A stretch of DNA of 64,000 nucleotides from an uncultured Thalassotalea sp. GTDB taxonomy: Bacteria > Pseudomonadota > Gammaproteobacteria > Enterobacterales > Alteromonadaceae. Below, in pieces: positions 16,803 through 25,713 of this stretch. The stretch spans positions 682,001 to 746,000 of the forward strand of contig CANLNK010000001.1 in NCBI GenBank assembly GCA_947492575.1, given 5' to 3'. The first letter of the stretch is position 1. Each line of letters begins with the position of its first letter. The notes below the pieces were generated by a model that was not told the origin of the DNA, searched no databases, and saw nothing but the letters and a program-made list of their open reading frames with translations. A program made the translations under genes and the position numbers.

Positions 16803-18506
16803 ATGCTTTCTAAGATTACTATTGCACAAAAAGTATATCTGTTGGGTTTTTCAAAACTGGCCTTAATGTTGATTATGGGCTGGGTGTCCATTTCTAACAT
16901 GAATAAAATTGGCAAAGAACTGGTTGATATTGCAGAAGAGGACATTCCGCTTACCAGAGCACTAACCAAGGTTACTGAACATCAACTACAACAAGCGGTA
17001 TTGTTTGAGCGTTTTTTACTTCACACCTTAATGGCCAATAGTGGCAAATTCGATGCGTCTAAATTACCAGCCGAAAAAAATAAGGTGACTGGCCTTATTA
17101 AAAAAACTAAACAAGAAATTTTTGATGCCGAAGAATTTATTCAGAAAGCTCTGCCGCTGCTGCATTCAGAAGAAGCAAAACAAGAATATAGAAAATTACT
17201 GCAAGAGCTTAAATTAATTGATAAGGACTATCAGCTACTCGACGAGAAAGTTAACCAGATCATGGGGTTGGGTATAAGTGGCAACATCGATGAAATGTTG
17301 AAACAAGCTAAGTCTGTAGAGGATTTAGAGGATGACATCGACAATCGCTTAGTTGCAATACTCGATGAAATTCAAATCTTTACGCTAAATGCTGCAGTTA
17401 CAGCGGAAGAGCATGAAAAAGCCGCCATAAAGATAATCATGGCAGTATTTGTCATTGCATTGCTGTGGGGAACTGTCATGCCAACCGTGGTAGCGCGCGC
17501 CATTACTAAGCCTGTAAACGAGTTAAATGAGCGTCTAAAAGAACTCGCCGAAGGTGACGGCGATTTACGTATCCGATTAGACGAAACCGCAAAAGATGAA
17601 ACGGGTAAGCTGGCCAAATCGTTTAACAACTTTTTGCAGGTACTAAGCGCAATGATCGGCAAGGTAAATAACCAAGCAGATGATTTAGGCACCTCTTCGG
17701 AAGTCGTGGTGCTGTCGATGCAGCAAACCTTAGATAATGTGTTATTGCAGCGTGAAGAAATATCGACGGTCGCTCGAGCGATTCACGAAATGAACAACAC
17801 CACACAAGACGTGGCTCGTAATACCTCTGAAGCTGCTTTGGTGACTGAGAAAGTAAAAGAAAAGGTGATGTTGGGTCGCGAAGGTGCAGCAAAAACCCAG
17901 CTTGAAATTAATCAGGTGTCTCAAGAGGTAAACAACGCTTCTGAAGTAATACAAAGCCTAGTTGCTGAAACGAATAATATAGGGTCGGTACTGGAGTCGA
18001 TTCAGGGCATCGCAGAGCAAACCAACTTACTGGCATTAAATGCCGCTATTGAAGCTGCACGCGCGGGTGACACAGGCCGAGGTTTTGCGGTTGTGGCCGA
18101 TGAAGTTCGCCAGTTAGCACAACGCACGCAAACATCTACCGTAGATATTCAAAAACTAGTTGAACGGTTGCAGCAAGAGGCCAGCAATGCCGTTACCTCG
18201 ATGCAAAAAGGCAGCGATAGCACGCAAAGATGTTTAGACAAGAGTAACGAAAATGCCGAGTTGTTCGAACAAGCTGCTATGTCGGTAGGCGAGATTTCAG
18301 ACTTAAATACTCAGATAGCCACAGCAGCAGAAGAACAATCTGTAGTAGCTAAAGAAATCAACCAAAGTCTGGATAACATTAGTCAAATTGCCAGTACTAC
18401 GACCGAGAAAACAGAGCAGAGTGCATCGGAAAATCAAAATATCGCCAAGCGCATTATCGACTTGCATAAGGCGCTGAATATATTTCAGATAGCGCAGGGT
18501 AGGTGA
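16803..18506 (+). CDS. Methyl-accepting chemotaxis protein with helical-bundle sensor domain
   Basis: A 567-residue chemoreceptor. TM1 is at about residues 10-28, a four-helix-bundle periplasmic sensor at about 30-200, TM2 at about 203-226 and HAMP at about 228-282. The signalling coiled coil carries the family-invariant tip [20 protein letters not shown] followed by [11 protein letters not shown]. There is no C-terminal NWETF-type CheR tether. It should form trimers of dimers controlling CheA. The 13-bp spacing after the BLUF gene implies co-transcription. The sensor domain's own ligand is unknown. Confidence 0.92.
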   Translation: MLSKITIAQKVYLLGFSKLALMLIMGWVSISNMNKIGKELVDIAEEDIPLTRALTKVTEHQLQQAVLFERFLLHTLMANSGKFDASKLPAEKNKVTGLIKKTKQEIFDAEEFIQKALPLLHSEEAKQEYRKLLQELKLIDKDYQLLDEKVNQIMGLGISGNIDEMLKQAKSVEDLEDDIDNRLVAILDEIQIFTLNAAVTAEEHEKAAIKIIMAVFVIALLWGTVMPTVVARAITKPVNELNERLKELAEGDGDLRIRLDETAKDETGKLAKSFNNFLQVLSAMIGKVNNQADDLGTSSEVVVLSMQQTLDNVLLQREEISTVARAIHEMNNTTQDVARNTSEAALVTEKVKEKVMLGREGAAKTQLEINQVSQEVNNASEVIQSLVAETNNIGSVLESIQGIAEQTNLLALNAAIEAARAGDTGRGFAVVADEVRQLAQRTQTSTVDIQKLVERLQQEASNAVTSMQKGSDSTQRCLDKSNENAELFEQAAMSVGEISDLNTQIATAAEEQSVVAKEINQSLDNISQIASTTTEKTEQSASENQNIAKRIIDLHKALNIFQIAQGR

Positions 18507-18528
18507 TTTTTAAAATAAGGTTGAGGGA

Positions 18529-18557
18529 GCGATCACCAGAAGGTATCTGGCGATCGC
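18529..18557 (+). terminator. Near-perfect hairpin after chemoreceptor gene
   Basis: GCGATCACCAGA (18529-18540) and TCTGGCGATCGC (18546-18557) pair with one A/C mismatch around AGGTA. No T-run follows on either strand, so it may be a transcript-end stabiliser rather than an intrinsic terminator. Confidence 0.45.
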
Positions 18558-19124
18558 AATTGTGGGTAAAGTGCCCACCAACAAAACAGGAATCAATTCA
18601 AAATGAATATCAGCCTGTTTGTTAAATTAGTAGAATAAGATAAACAAATCAATAGGTAATGCAGCTATCAATTGTTTGATTAATAGGTTCCAAAGTTTTG
18701 TAGAGTTTGAGTTGTGTTTACTCAGATGTACTTATAAAGCTAATGACATTTGTGTTCTTAGTCGTGGAAAAGCAGGTAAAATTTTCCAGCGCGTGTTTAG
18801 TATCTGGGGATATGACGTCGACAGACACTTGTTTCATTGCGTATTTTCGTTTTGCAAACACTATGGAGGAGTAAAGAAATATACCGAAGAGCAACACGAA
18901 GGGAACTAAATATAAGATGCCATTCATAAAAATATGAGTTATTCCATATGAAATATATACTCTACGTGGTTTAAAGATATGACACTATGTTAGTAGGTTT
19001 AGCGTCAGAGCAGAGCATAAAGTGACTATTAATTTAATATAAACATTATATTGCTGCAACGTACCTCTTAGTTTAGAGGAGCGTTGCAGTTGCCGATTGA
19101 ATTCACCGCTAAGAAGAGCCCGTT
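18558..19124. other. AT-rich intergenic region
   Basis: About 570 bp between the chemoreceptor and the asparagine-synthetase-like gene. Only a doubtful short frame on the minus strand (18718-18927) is seen; no repeats or RNA genes were recognised. Confidence 0.4.
18718..18927 (-). CDS. Doubtful small membrane protein
   Basis: A 69-codon frame whose first 25 residues form a good transmembrane segment (ILYLVPFVLLFGIFLYSSIV) followed by a basic stretch (AKRKYAMKQ), as in real single-pass proteins. No convincing ribosome site is near the ATG, and the C-terminal half is low in secondary-structure propensity. It could be a degraded remnant of a longer membrane protein. Confidence 0.25.
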   Translation of the reverse strand: MNGILYLVPFVLLFGIFLYSSIVFAKRKYAMKQVSVDVISPDTKHALENFTCFSTTKNTNVISFISTSE

Positions 19125-20609
19125 CTACATTCGCCCTGCGGCTCCTAAAGCAAATGTAGCAGCTAACCTTAGATAAGTATTTTTTTTAATTTTTTCTCTG
19201 AATGAACCTTTCTCATGTGGATTATAAGGAATAGCCGTTAGCTCTGGAGCTTCGTAATTAACATAGTCCCTAAAAAATGGATAATCGGGATAACCTCTAT
19301 TTTTCTTAGGTACGTTAATCAAGGCCGATAGCAACAAGGTTCTATTGTTAAAGGGACTGATTTCATTAACCGCTATATCTTGTTCAAAGGGGAAAATACT
19401 CCCCCAAGCGCCTAATTTATGCTCCCAATAAAATAGGTCTTTTTTATCAATAGGTAATTTAGAGCTATTCCTCAACCAGTGCTTCAGTTCTTTCTTAACT
19501 GACCTGTTAAAAGGACACCCTGATAGTAGCGTATATAAAAACGAACTTTTTGGTAACATAGCTCTCCCATAAAATAGCCTCATCACTTCAGCCGCATTAC
19601 CGTTAACTATCAAAGTATTTTCTGAATAGTCTGATTTACTGTGATGTTTAACTATATCTATCTTTTTTAGTTGACGAGGAATGAGCATGTGCTCTGTATA
19701 TGTTCTTGTAAAATCTATGTCTTCTTCTTTAGGTAACTGAAATACATTATGGTTTAGCTTCAGGTTGTAGCATATTCCATTTGCGATGGTCACATCGTCG
19801 CTACTGTCTTCAAATTCGAAAGTGAAATACTCTATATTGCTTTTGTATTTTTTCGAAGCAGCAACCAAAGCACGACTATCATACCCCGCCGTTACAGGAA
19901 CTTTTAAGTGCTTATTTTGATTACCAGCGGCTTCAAAAAAACCGTTTAGATATTTACTAAATATGTCATTGAAGTTAGTAACCTTCTTTTTTTTCAAACT
20001 CTCAATTATAGGAGCAAAGTCCATTCGCTCTGAATTAAATGAATTGAGGTCAAGTATATGATTAGGAAGAAGGCGCTTAATACCTTTGACGTAGTGATTT
20101 GAAGTTGGATAGAAGTGCTCCGAACGGATAAAGTTATTCTGATTAATATCCGTTCTTAAAACCATTTGTTCTTGTTGGGTATTACTAAGTCGAGTTAATA
20201 ATTGGTCACTAGAGGAAATAAACTTTTCATTTTCTGATACGGTATAAAGCACCCTAAGCATACTGCATGAGTCATTTAGAAGTATTCTTTTCCCATTTTT
20301 AAGTGTTACTAGTATGACAAATCGACCTGTCAGTTGATGAACTAAAGAAAATAATTCAGCTTCGTTGTAACTAGATAAGTAGTCACATATGTCTTTAGGG
20401 GAGTGTTGTGGCTCAGTCGGGTTAAACACCTCTCCAATAATGAGTGCATCGTTTTGATTTGAAGAAATTTCATAAGCTGTTTTATGTGAAATATAGCAAT
20501 ACATATTGCTTGAATATAGCGTCTTCATCTCATCTTCTAATGGACGAATAGGCTTAGTAGAGAAAAAGTATTGATTTAATATGGCGTGAGTATTCATTAA
20601 CACCTTCAT
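19125..20609 (-). CDS. Asparagine synthetase (AsnB)-like protein with altered PP-loop
   Basis: A 494-residue protein resembling glutamine-hydrolysing asparagine synthetases. The N-terminal half corresponds to a class-II amidotransferase fold but lacks the catalytic Cys2. The C-terminal half is an ATP-pyrophosphatase domain in which the usual SGGxDS loop reads VTAGYDSRAL (about residue 245). Such AsnB-like proteins often act in peptide or surface-glycan modification rather than in asparagine supply. Start candidates are the ATG at 20609 (AAGG just before it) and the ATG four codons later (GAAGG upstream). It is AT-rich, orphan and next to an integrated element, which suggests acquisition by transfer. 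Substrate unknown. Confidence 0.72.
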   Translation of the reverse strand: MKVLMNTHAILNQYFFSTKPIRPLEDEMKTLYSSNMYCYISHKTAYEISSNQNDALIIGEVFNPTEPQHSPKDICDYLSSYNEAELFSLVHQLTGRFVILVTLKNGKRILLNDSCSMLRVLYTVSENEKFISSSDQLLTRLSNTQQEQMVLRTDINQNNFIRSEHFYPTSNHYVKGIKRLLPNHILDLNSFNSERMDFAPIIESLKKKKVTNFNDIFSKYLNGFFEAAGNQNKHLKVPVTAGYDSRALVAASKKYKSNIEYFTFEFEDSSDDVTIANGICYNLKLNHNVFQLPKEEDIDFTRTYTEHMLIPRQLKKIDIVKHHSKSDYSENTLIVNGNAAEVMRLFYGRAMLPKSSFLYTLLSGCPFNRSVKKELKHWLRNSSKLPIDKKDLFYWEHKLGAWGSIFPFEQDIAVNEISPFNNRTLLLSALINVPKKNRGYPDYPFFRDYVNYEAPELTAIPYNPHEKGSFREKIKKNTYLRLAATFALGAAGRM

Positions 20610-20724
20610 CCTTGTGGTATTGTAACGGTAAGATTATGAATCCAATTGAATTCGTTTTCAGTGGCGTAATTTAATAGTATTTGAAATTTAATCAACTTTT
20701 TTTGAATATAATTAGGTACTTGTA

Positions 20725-20742
20725 TTTTTTTTTGGGGGGGGG
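20725..20742. repeat. Homopolymer tract T9G9
   Basis: Nine T followed by nine G, about 115-135 bp upstream of the AsnB-like gene start. On the minus strand it is C9A9. Tracts like this are slippage-prone and can tune promoter spacing; a sequencing artefact is also possible. Confidence 0.7.
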
Positions 20743-20913
20743 AGGAAGATCGCTTTTAACTACCTTTTATATTCGTTATCTACAAGCTTTGTTCGATGTT
20801 CTTGAGAATGTAAAGTAGATATTAGCTGTGAACTATAAAAATGCGGTATCTGCTAATGTTAAGAAAGTTATTTTTTAATCTAAAAATTATAATAAACATT
20901 TATCAGACGTGGC

Positions 20914-21129
20914 TTGAGTAAAGAAGGCACGTTGTCTCTGGCTCTTACAAGAAAGTGGACAATATCTGTAAGGGGGCAAGAGGCGTTAAGGAATGAAGAA
21001 TTAGGGAGTATAGGTAAGTTATTGATTTTACTACTTTTTTCTAAAGATATTGAGTCACACTTTCTTAAGAGATTAGAAGCCAAGTATGGTGTTGATTTTG
21101 TACAAAAAGTAAAATTGAAACGCACTTGA
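20914..21129 (+). CDS. Doubtful short ORF or gene remnant
   Basis: A 71-codon frame with TTG start and no clear ribosome site. The translation is charged and helix-like (SKDIESHFLKRLEAKYGVDFVQKVKLKR), so it could be the tail of a degraded gene just outside the integrated element. I do not recognise it. Confidence 0.25.
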   Translation: MSKEGTLSLALTRKWTISVRGQEALRNEELGSIGKLLILLLFSKDIESHFLKRLEAKYGVDFVQKVKLKRT

Positions 21130-21258
21130 GTTTAACGCTTGATTTAGTGCAGATGTCTTACGTTATTACTTTATAAATCCACAAAATTGCTACTTTTTCA
21201 AAGTTAAACAAAGGAGAGTTAGTAGATAATAACATTGAATATACTGTTAAAAATGGTG

Positions 21259-21278
21259 CCCTCCCAGACTTGAACTGG
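21259..21278. repeat. Distal attachment site (att core copy)
   Basis: CCCTCCCAGACTTGAACTGG is identical to 27124-27143, which lies inside the 3' part of the tRNA(CAU) gene. It marks the far end of the integrated element. Confidence 0.9.
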
Positions 21279-21425
21279 CGTTATAAGTAACTGAAATTAA
21301 AGTGTTAGTTCTTTTTTGTTGAAGCTTGGTGTTACTTACAGTGTTACTAAATGATAAAGTCATTGCTCAAATAGTTTATAGAGTAGGGGCACTTGTTAGC
21401 TTTAATTTAAAGTTAGTGTGACTTC

Positions 21426-21647
21426 TTATTTACTTGAATTACCTGATAGTGATAACTCACAATCTTTCAAAGCGGCCTGTATAGTGTCCAAAGTAACCCA
21501 AGCACCTTTTACGCGCTCTTCTGTTAGCTCTATATCACCTAAAAACATATCTGAAAGGTTGTTAACCATCGACCTGATATAAGGCAGTCTATCAACAACA
21601 TCACCGTCAAAAATGATTCCTGCTTGCTCTAAATTGTTATTACTCAT
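21426..21647 (-). CDS. Small acidic protein of the integrated element
   Basis: A 73-residue acidic, helical protein with a good AGGAG ribosome site 7 bases before the ATG. I do not recognise it. The stretch ERVKGAWVTLDTIQAALKDCELSL looks like an amphipathic helix. It is the last minus-strand gene of the island, next to the att site, where cargo or capsid-interference genes often lie. Confidence 0.65.
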   Translation of the reverse strand: MSNNNLEQAGIIFDGDVVDRLPYIRSMVNNLSDMFLGDIELTEERVKGAWVTLDTIQAALKDCELSLSGNSSK

Positions 21648-21732
21648 ATTTACTCCTACAACAAAAAGAGTAGAATCCTACGCTAATCAAATTGCTTTTG
21701 TAAACCAATAAGTTATTGGCGAGTTTAACCTT

Positions 21733-22281
21733 ATGTCGATGCCCTCAATAGATTTAACTTGTGATAAGTGTAGCTATAAGACCTCAACAATGAAGCTTTG
21801 GGGCCAACGCTATTATCTCGTTGACGGTAAAACGGCTCACGTATCTCGACAGTTTGGATATTGTCATGACTGTGATGATGTTGTGCCTATAGAGTCGCTA
21901 GAACTTGATGAATTGCTAGACCGCATTAATCGGCTGCTAGAGTCAATTGCTGAGCTAAAAAGGTCTCGGCTGAAGTTGTTATTTAGCTCGTACAGACGAA
22001 AGCTATTAGATTCTGAGTTATCGGAAGTCATTATTTTAAACAGACTGATAACTAGGCAAGGCACTGAAAAATGCCTGAAATGCTCTAGTGATCGAATCGA
22101 AATAATGAAAGGTGACTTCATGCTAGATTATGATATTGGTGGCCTTTACTCTGGTGAAAAGCATACAGGCATGAAGCACCACAAATGTGGTGGCGAGTTT
22201 GTTGCTACACCATGTGGTGTGAGATTTAACGTTAGGTTTACGCCTGTATATTACAACCTTGACGGAACCAAAGTTGGCTAA
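21733..22281 (+). CDS. Zinc-ribbon protein of unknown function (island cargo)
   Basis: A 182-residue protein and the only plus-strand gene in the island. The N-terminal part has CDKC and CHDC pairs (about residues 10-47) that can form one zinc site; the C-terminal half has CLKC and later KCGG/PCG cysteines for another. A helical, Arg/Lys-rich linker (about 60-105) joins them. The opposite orientation sets it apart from the replication/packaging genes, so it could be an accessory gene, perhaps defence-related; that is a guess from position. Confidence 0.7.
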   Translation: MSMPSIDLTCDKCSYKTSTMKLWGQRYYLVDGKTAHVSRQFGYCHDCDDVVPIESLELDELLDRINRLLESIAELKRSRLKLLFSSYRRKLLDSELSEVIILNRLITRQGTEKCLKCSSDRIEIMKGDFMLDYDIGGLYSGEKHTGMKHHKCGGEFVATPCGVRFNVRFTPVYYNLDGTKVG

Positions 22282-22347
22282 TACTTAACGCTTGTTGCCT
22301 GTTAAGCAATTAAAGTAAGTCTCTAGAAATATAGATGATTTAGAACG

Positions 22348-22788
22348 CTATCTGCCAGTTCGACTATAATTTTCAGCCAATGCTTGTGAACTCCGTAAAC
22401 TTTCTAGTTCTTTTTCGATGTTTATACCTTGGCTCTTTTTAATAGCTAACTCTGCTATATCATGAATATATAATTTAGTGTTAAAAGGGTCCTGATATAA
22501 GCTATTCACCATCTTAACTAGCTGAAGTAAATTAACAGAATCTAAGAGGTTTTTATGAAGAAACCCAGAAAGAGCCTTTTTCGAACAAGGGTTATTTAGA
22601 AAATCTGAATCTTTAACTTCGCAAGCTTCTTTTACACCAAGTAAATAATAAGTAGTAAAATTATCTCGTAACCCCGCGAGGTAAATTGATTTTTCTCTTT
22701 CATTTATAACACCCCAGAATTCACCATTAGAGGCGTGAGATGTGCTTGCCAATATCGTTAAGAGTATAAAAACAGTAATGCGATTCAT
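22348..22788 (-). CDS. Small exported protein of the integrated element
   Basis: A 146-residue protein starting at the ATG with AGGAG 7 bases upstream; an upstream in-frame ATG (22815) lacks one. The signal peptide (ITVFILLTILASTSHA) is probably cleaved after SHA. The mature protein is helical with two cysteines (EACEV, NPCSKK) that could pair. Family not recognised; exported proteins on satellites can alter the cell surface or exclude phages, but nothing here shows this. Confidence 0.65.
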   Translation of the reverse strand: MNRITVFILLTILASTSHASNGEFWGVINEREKSIYLAGLRDNFTTYYLLGVKEACEVKDSDFLNNPCSKKALSGFLHKNLLDSVNLLQLVKMVNSLYQDPFNTKLYIHDIAELAIKKSQGINIEKELESLRSSQALAENYSRTGR

Positions 22789-22895
22789 TAATAGCTCCTT
22801 TATTACATGACGCATTTAAAAATTAGTGGTGCGAGAATCGAACAGTTTTTTTAGAATTCAAGAAAACTGTATGATCATATATAGGCTACAACACC

Positions 22896-23438
22896 TTAAA
22901 TTACCTTAACATTATCTTTGGGTAATGGCGAATCTTCAGGACAGCTAGAAGCTTCTTTTGATATTTCAGCTATTAGATTGTTAACTCGAATGTTTTCAGT
23001 AGCATCGAGTTTGTTGACAAATAAGCCTAGTACTTTACCAAGCTGTTCTTGAGCGCGAATTGCTGCCGATAAGTTAACAACTTTGGTGCTTGTCGTTTTA
23101 GTTTCGCCTAGGTAAGTACAGGCCAATAACGTTTCTCGAATACCCATTGCCATCTCTAGCGTTGCTAGCTGGTTTTCCATCCATTGCCTTTTACTATAAG
23201 TAATTTGCTGTACAGCCAATTCAGCGGATTCTTTCACCAGAGCATCATAATAGGCTTTTAGGTGGACATTAGACATACACCTTATTGCCGCTCGCTTTAA
23301 TGTTTCAGGTTTCATGTTATCTGTTTTGTAGCCAGCATCTTGATATGCTTCAGACAATGTACGTGTACCATCAGCGTACAAATTGGCGAACTTAACTTGC
23401 TTTGGTTTTAGTCTGGTAGCCAGTTCTTTAGAGTTCAT
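22896..23438 (-). CDS. Terminase small subunit-like protein
   Basis: A 180-residue protein. The opening LKPKQVKFANLYADGTRTLS followed by EAYQDAGYK matches the helix-turn-helix start of Terminase_2-type small subunits (TPKQ.kFv..Yl..gna..Ai.aGY). The following NVHLKAYYDALVKES and coiled helices fit the oligomerisation part. In phages it recognises pac/cos DNA; in phage-inducible islands a TerS homologue redirects packaging of the helper's capsid to the island. The start at 23438 is chosen for AGGA 7 bases upstream. No large terminase subunit is encoded in the element, which supports the satellite reading. Confidence 0.7.
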   Translation of the reverse strand: MNSKELATRLKPKQVKFANLYADGTRTLSEAYQDAGYKTDNMKPETLKRAAIRCMSNVHLKAYYDALVKESAELAVQQITYSKRQWMENQLATLEMAMGIRETLLACTYLGETKTTSTKVVNLSAAIRAQEQLGKVLGLFVNKLDATENIRVNNLIAEISKEASSCPEDSPLPKDNVKVI

Positions 23439-23494
23439 TAGTTTTCCTATTTGGTATATCAATCATACTTTGTCGTATATAGTCGTTGCTCATA

Positions 23495-24070
23495 TCAATA
23501 ATGAGCTTTTAATCTACTTGTGCTGTAGTTTTTAGTTTGTGCTGGCTTATAACCTTTACCTCGCACCTTTGCTAAATATGAAATGCGATAGATGGCTGGT
23601 TGTATAGTGTCGTAATCATTTCGCTTTAGATTGTAATAGCAGTTCTTGGGTGTGAACTCTGAGCCATTAAGCTGGTTATCCCATATGTCCTTTGCTTTTT
23701 CTAAAATACGAGCAGGATGGCGCACAGTATGACCATCAAGCATCAATACGTAGTGATAGTGTTGTTGTTTAGCTGTCTCAATTTCTCGACACCAAATATA
23801 GCCAATACGATTGTTTCTAATACCGTATGTTCGCGTTATCCACCTGTGAAATATACGATTAAACTTTGTCATTAGCTCGTTAGTCTCTGAGTAGCTATAC
23901 ATACGCAAGTCAAAACGTATTAGGTGAACTTTGCTGTAGATCGTTAGCATTGTGTCTACTTGTTCAATCATCTTTTTCAGGGGCTTAAGCAGCAGCCCTT
24001 TACCTCTTGGATTTACCCACCAAGTTTGACCATTTACAGTTACTGCTTTGTCTTTAGTTATATATGTCAT
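23495..24070 (-). CDS. YagK/YfjJ-type (inovirus Gp2-like) replication protein
   Basis: A 191-residue protein of the YagK/YfjJ C-terminal domain family, related to HUH rolling-circle initiators. Motif 2 is H104-Y-H106 in KQQHYHYVLMLDG, and motif 3 is Y165-L-A-K168 in YRISYLAKVRG, the nicking tyrosine in YxxK form. This length (about 190) is usual. It probably nicks a single-stranded origin to start replication of the excised element. The upstream 300 bp, with two stem-loops, is a candidate origin. Confidence 0.78.
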   Translation of the reverse strand: MTYITKDKAVTVNGQTWWVNPRGKGLLLKPLKKMIEQVDTMLTIYSKVHLIRFDLRMYSYSETNELMTKFNRIFHRWITRTYGIRNNRIGYIWCREIETAKQQHYHYVLMLDGHTVRHPARILEKAKDIWDNQLNGSEFTPKNCYYNLKRNDYDTIQPAIYRISYLAKVRGKGYKPAQTKNYSTSRLKAHY

Positions 24071-24374
24071 TAGAGGTATTAATAGCTGAGAGCTAGCAAG
24101 AGGATATTATTAATTACCTGCGTAAAAGTTAGTGACTGCTATACATTACCAATCCTAATATTCATGCGAAGAACGAATTGAAACATGAAGTTTTTCAGGG
24201 TAAAAAACCTATAAACAAAGGTTTGTAAAGAACAACCCTTATAAGTCGGTCACTTTAAGGTTTGTACGTACTAACTCAATTATTGGTGTTCTTTGAGTTA
24301 ATGATTAGCGATATTACTTTACAGTTCATATCGCTAGCTTGGCTTGATTATAGGGTAGCAGGCCACCGTGTAAT
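24071..24374. other. Possible replication origin region of the island
   Basis: No gene. It contains two adjacent perfect stem-loops, each with an 8-bp stem and 13-base loop: TAACTCAA (24272-24279) with TTGAGTTA (24293-24300), and AGCGATAT (24307-24314) with ATATCGCT (24328-24335). GGTTTGTA appears twice nearby. This is right upstream of the HUH replication gene. Confidence 0.5.
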
Positions 24375-24725
24375 TCAATTTACCTTTAAGTGTTGATAAG
24401 CTTTGTAGAGCTTTGATTTGGGATAATGTTCTAAACCGCGCTTATCGCGATACAAATCTAGTAGCTCGATAGCTTTAGCTATTGAACACTCGTCTTCAAG
24501 AAAATAACGAGTAAACCTTACTGGAGATCCTACGCGACAAATATGGGTGTAAGGTTCTTTAGCAAAGTGAATGCCACGGTTATTTTTTAAGTCACTTACC
24601 GAGGAGTGTAGGCAAGTATCACCGTATATATTTATCGCATCCAAAGCAGTCATGCCTTTATAGCCAGTAATTAGGAATGACTCTAATACACTTTCAATCT
24701 TTAATTGTTTTTTATGTTTTGACAT
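24375..24725 (-). CDS. Winged-helix protein of the integrated element
   Basis: A 116-residue basic protein resembling the phage HTH_39-type winged helix: SVLESFLITGYKGMTALDAI, then a NxYGDTCLHSSVSDLKNNRG recognition-helix region and RFTRYFL wing. The ATG is placed 8 bases after AGGAG; a GTG lies nine bases earlier. It overlaps the AlpA reading end region, implying an operon. It likely regulates early island genes or pairs with AlpA. Confidence 0.7.
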   Translation of the reverse strand: MSKHKKQLKIESVLESFLITGYKGMTALDAINIYGDTCLHSSVSDLKNNRGIHFAKEPYTHICRVGSPVRFTRYFLEDECSIAKAIELLDLYRDKRGLEHYPKSKLYKAYQHLKVN

Positions 24726-24736
24726 GGGGTACACTC

Positions 24737-24985
24737 CTAAATCATTTGTTCGCGTTGAGAAATTAAAGTAGTAACAAGACTCTGAATTTCATCCTTTGAC
24801 TTGCTAGAAATTCGAGCCTGAATAACCGCTTCTACTTCGTGTTTGATATAGGCAACAGCGCGAGCGCCAATTGGTATTGGTGTTGGCATTAAGCCTGCTT
24901 TTTCGTCTAGTTGAAGTGACGATTTTGAGCGACCAGTTAGTTTAATAACTTCTGGTCGTCTGATTAGCTGTAAAGCTTGATTCAT
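24737..24985 (-). CDS. AlpA-family phage regulatory protein
   Basis: An 82-residue AlpA/MerR-type excisionase-activator: LIRRPEVIKLTGRSKSSLQL helix-turn-helix, then GLMPTPIPIGARAVAYIKHEVEAVIQARI, the usual AlpA ending. AlpA activates the integrase and island genes in P4 and PICI elements. It is the third gene from the integrase, as in those islands. Confidence 0.88.
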   Translation of the reverse strand: MNQALQLIRRPEVIKLTGRSKSSLQLDEKAGLMPTPIPIGARAVAYIKHEVEAVIQARISSKSKDEIQSLVTTLISQREQMI

Positions 24986-25058
24986 AATAGCCCTTAGTGG
25001 TTGTTGTTAACTCTTACGGGCTATTATTGGTAATTAGAAAACTACTAGATAAGGTCTT

Positions 25059-25712
25059 TTAATCGGTTTTATTAGAGGGGGTTTTGGTCTTATTGAGCTC
25101 TTTCATGAATTTACCTATCGTTATATTCGATATTTCCAAATTTAAAAGCTCAATAACATCTTCACAAAAGTTAACGAATTGACTTGTGTATTTCCTTTGG
25201 TATTCATCATATGAACATGTAGGCTTCTTTCCTGTAGCACTTTCATAGCTATTAAACATCTTTTCAAGTGCTAGTCTAGCTTCGCCCCGTTTAGGGCGAC
25301 CTTTATTTAAGGCTGTCGAATCTTCAGGCACAGCCATGTATGAATGTCTAGCAAGCCAGTTTAGGTATTCTATAGCTTCACTAGGGAGAAATTTTACTTC
25401 TGAGTCGTAAGATACATCAATTAATAAGCTTTTTTCTTCGGAGCTTAATTTACTGATTGTGTTGACCAAAGTGTTTATTTGGTTGTTTAACTCGGTCAAC
25501 CTATTTGCTACTTGCTTATCAGTTGATTTGTTAGGCATCTGCTTGATTAGCTGATACCAGCTATTTATATCATCGAGCATTTTGAGCAGATCGAAATCAG
25601 GATTAAAGGCGTAGCGTTCTTGTATAGTCAAAATTGTGTCTTCAGAAATAGTTACTAAATTGGTTGAAACTGTTCTGGTAGACTTATCTTCAAATGATTT
25701 TGTTTTGGGCAT
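25059..25712 (-). CDS. Hypothetical protein following the integrase gene
   Basis: A 217-residue helical protein whose ATG follows the integrase stop by one base, so the two are translationally coupled. It has a KGRPKRGEARLALEKMF segment and a helical tail (DVIELLNLEISNITIGKFMKEL). Not recognised; it may serve excision or replication control of the island. Confidence 0.7.
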   Translation of the reverse strand: MPKTKSFEDKSTRTVSTNLVTISEDTILTIQERYAFNPDFDLLKMLDDINSWYQLIKQMPNKSTDKQVANRLTELNNQINTLVNTISKLSSEEKSLLIDVSYDSEVKFLPSEAIEYLNWLARHSYMAVPEDSTALNKGRPKRGEARLALEKMFNSYESATGKKPTCSYDEYQRKYTSQFVNFCEDVIELLNLEISNITIGKFMKELNKTKTPSNKTD

Positions 25713-25713
25713 A

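Larger units (their letters stand above)
20610..21258. other. AT-rich region between AsnB-like gene and att site
   Basis: It contains a T9G9 tract (20725-20742) and a weak small frame (20914-21129). Otherwise nothing is recognised. Confidence 0.4.

Noticed and set aside
18676-18909. A 77-codon plus-strand frame overlapping the doubtful small membrane protein
   Set aside because: Cysteine-rich, no ribosome site; the opposite strand frame has better protein character.
19125-20609. Lasso peptide cyclase reading of the AsnB-like gene
   Set aside because: No precursor peptide, no B-type protease and no exporter gene are near it.
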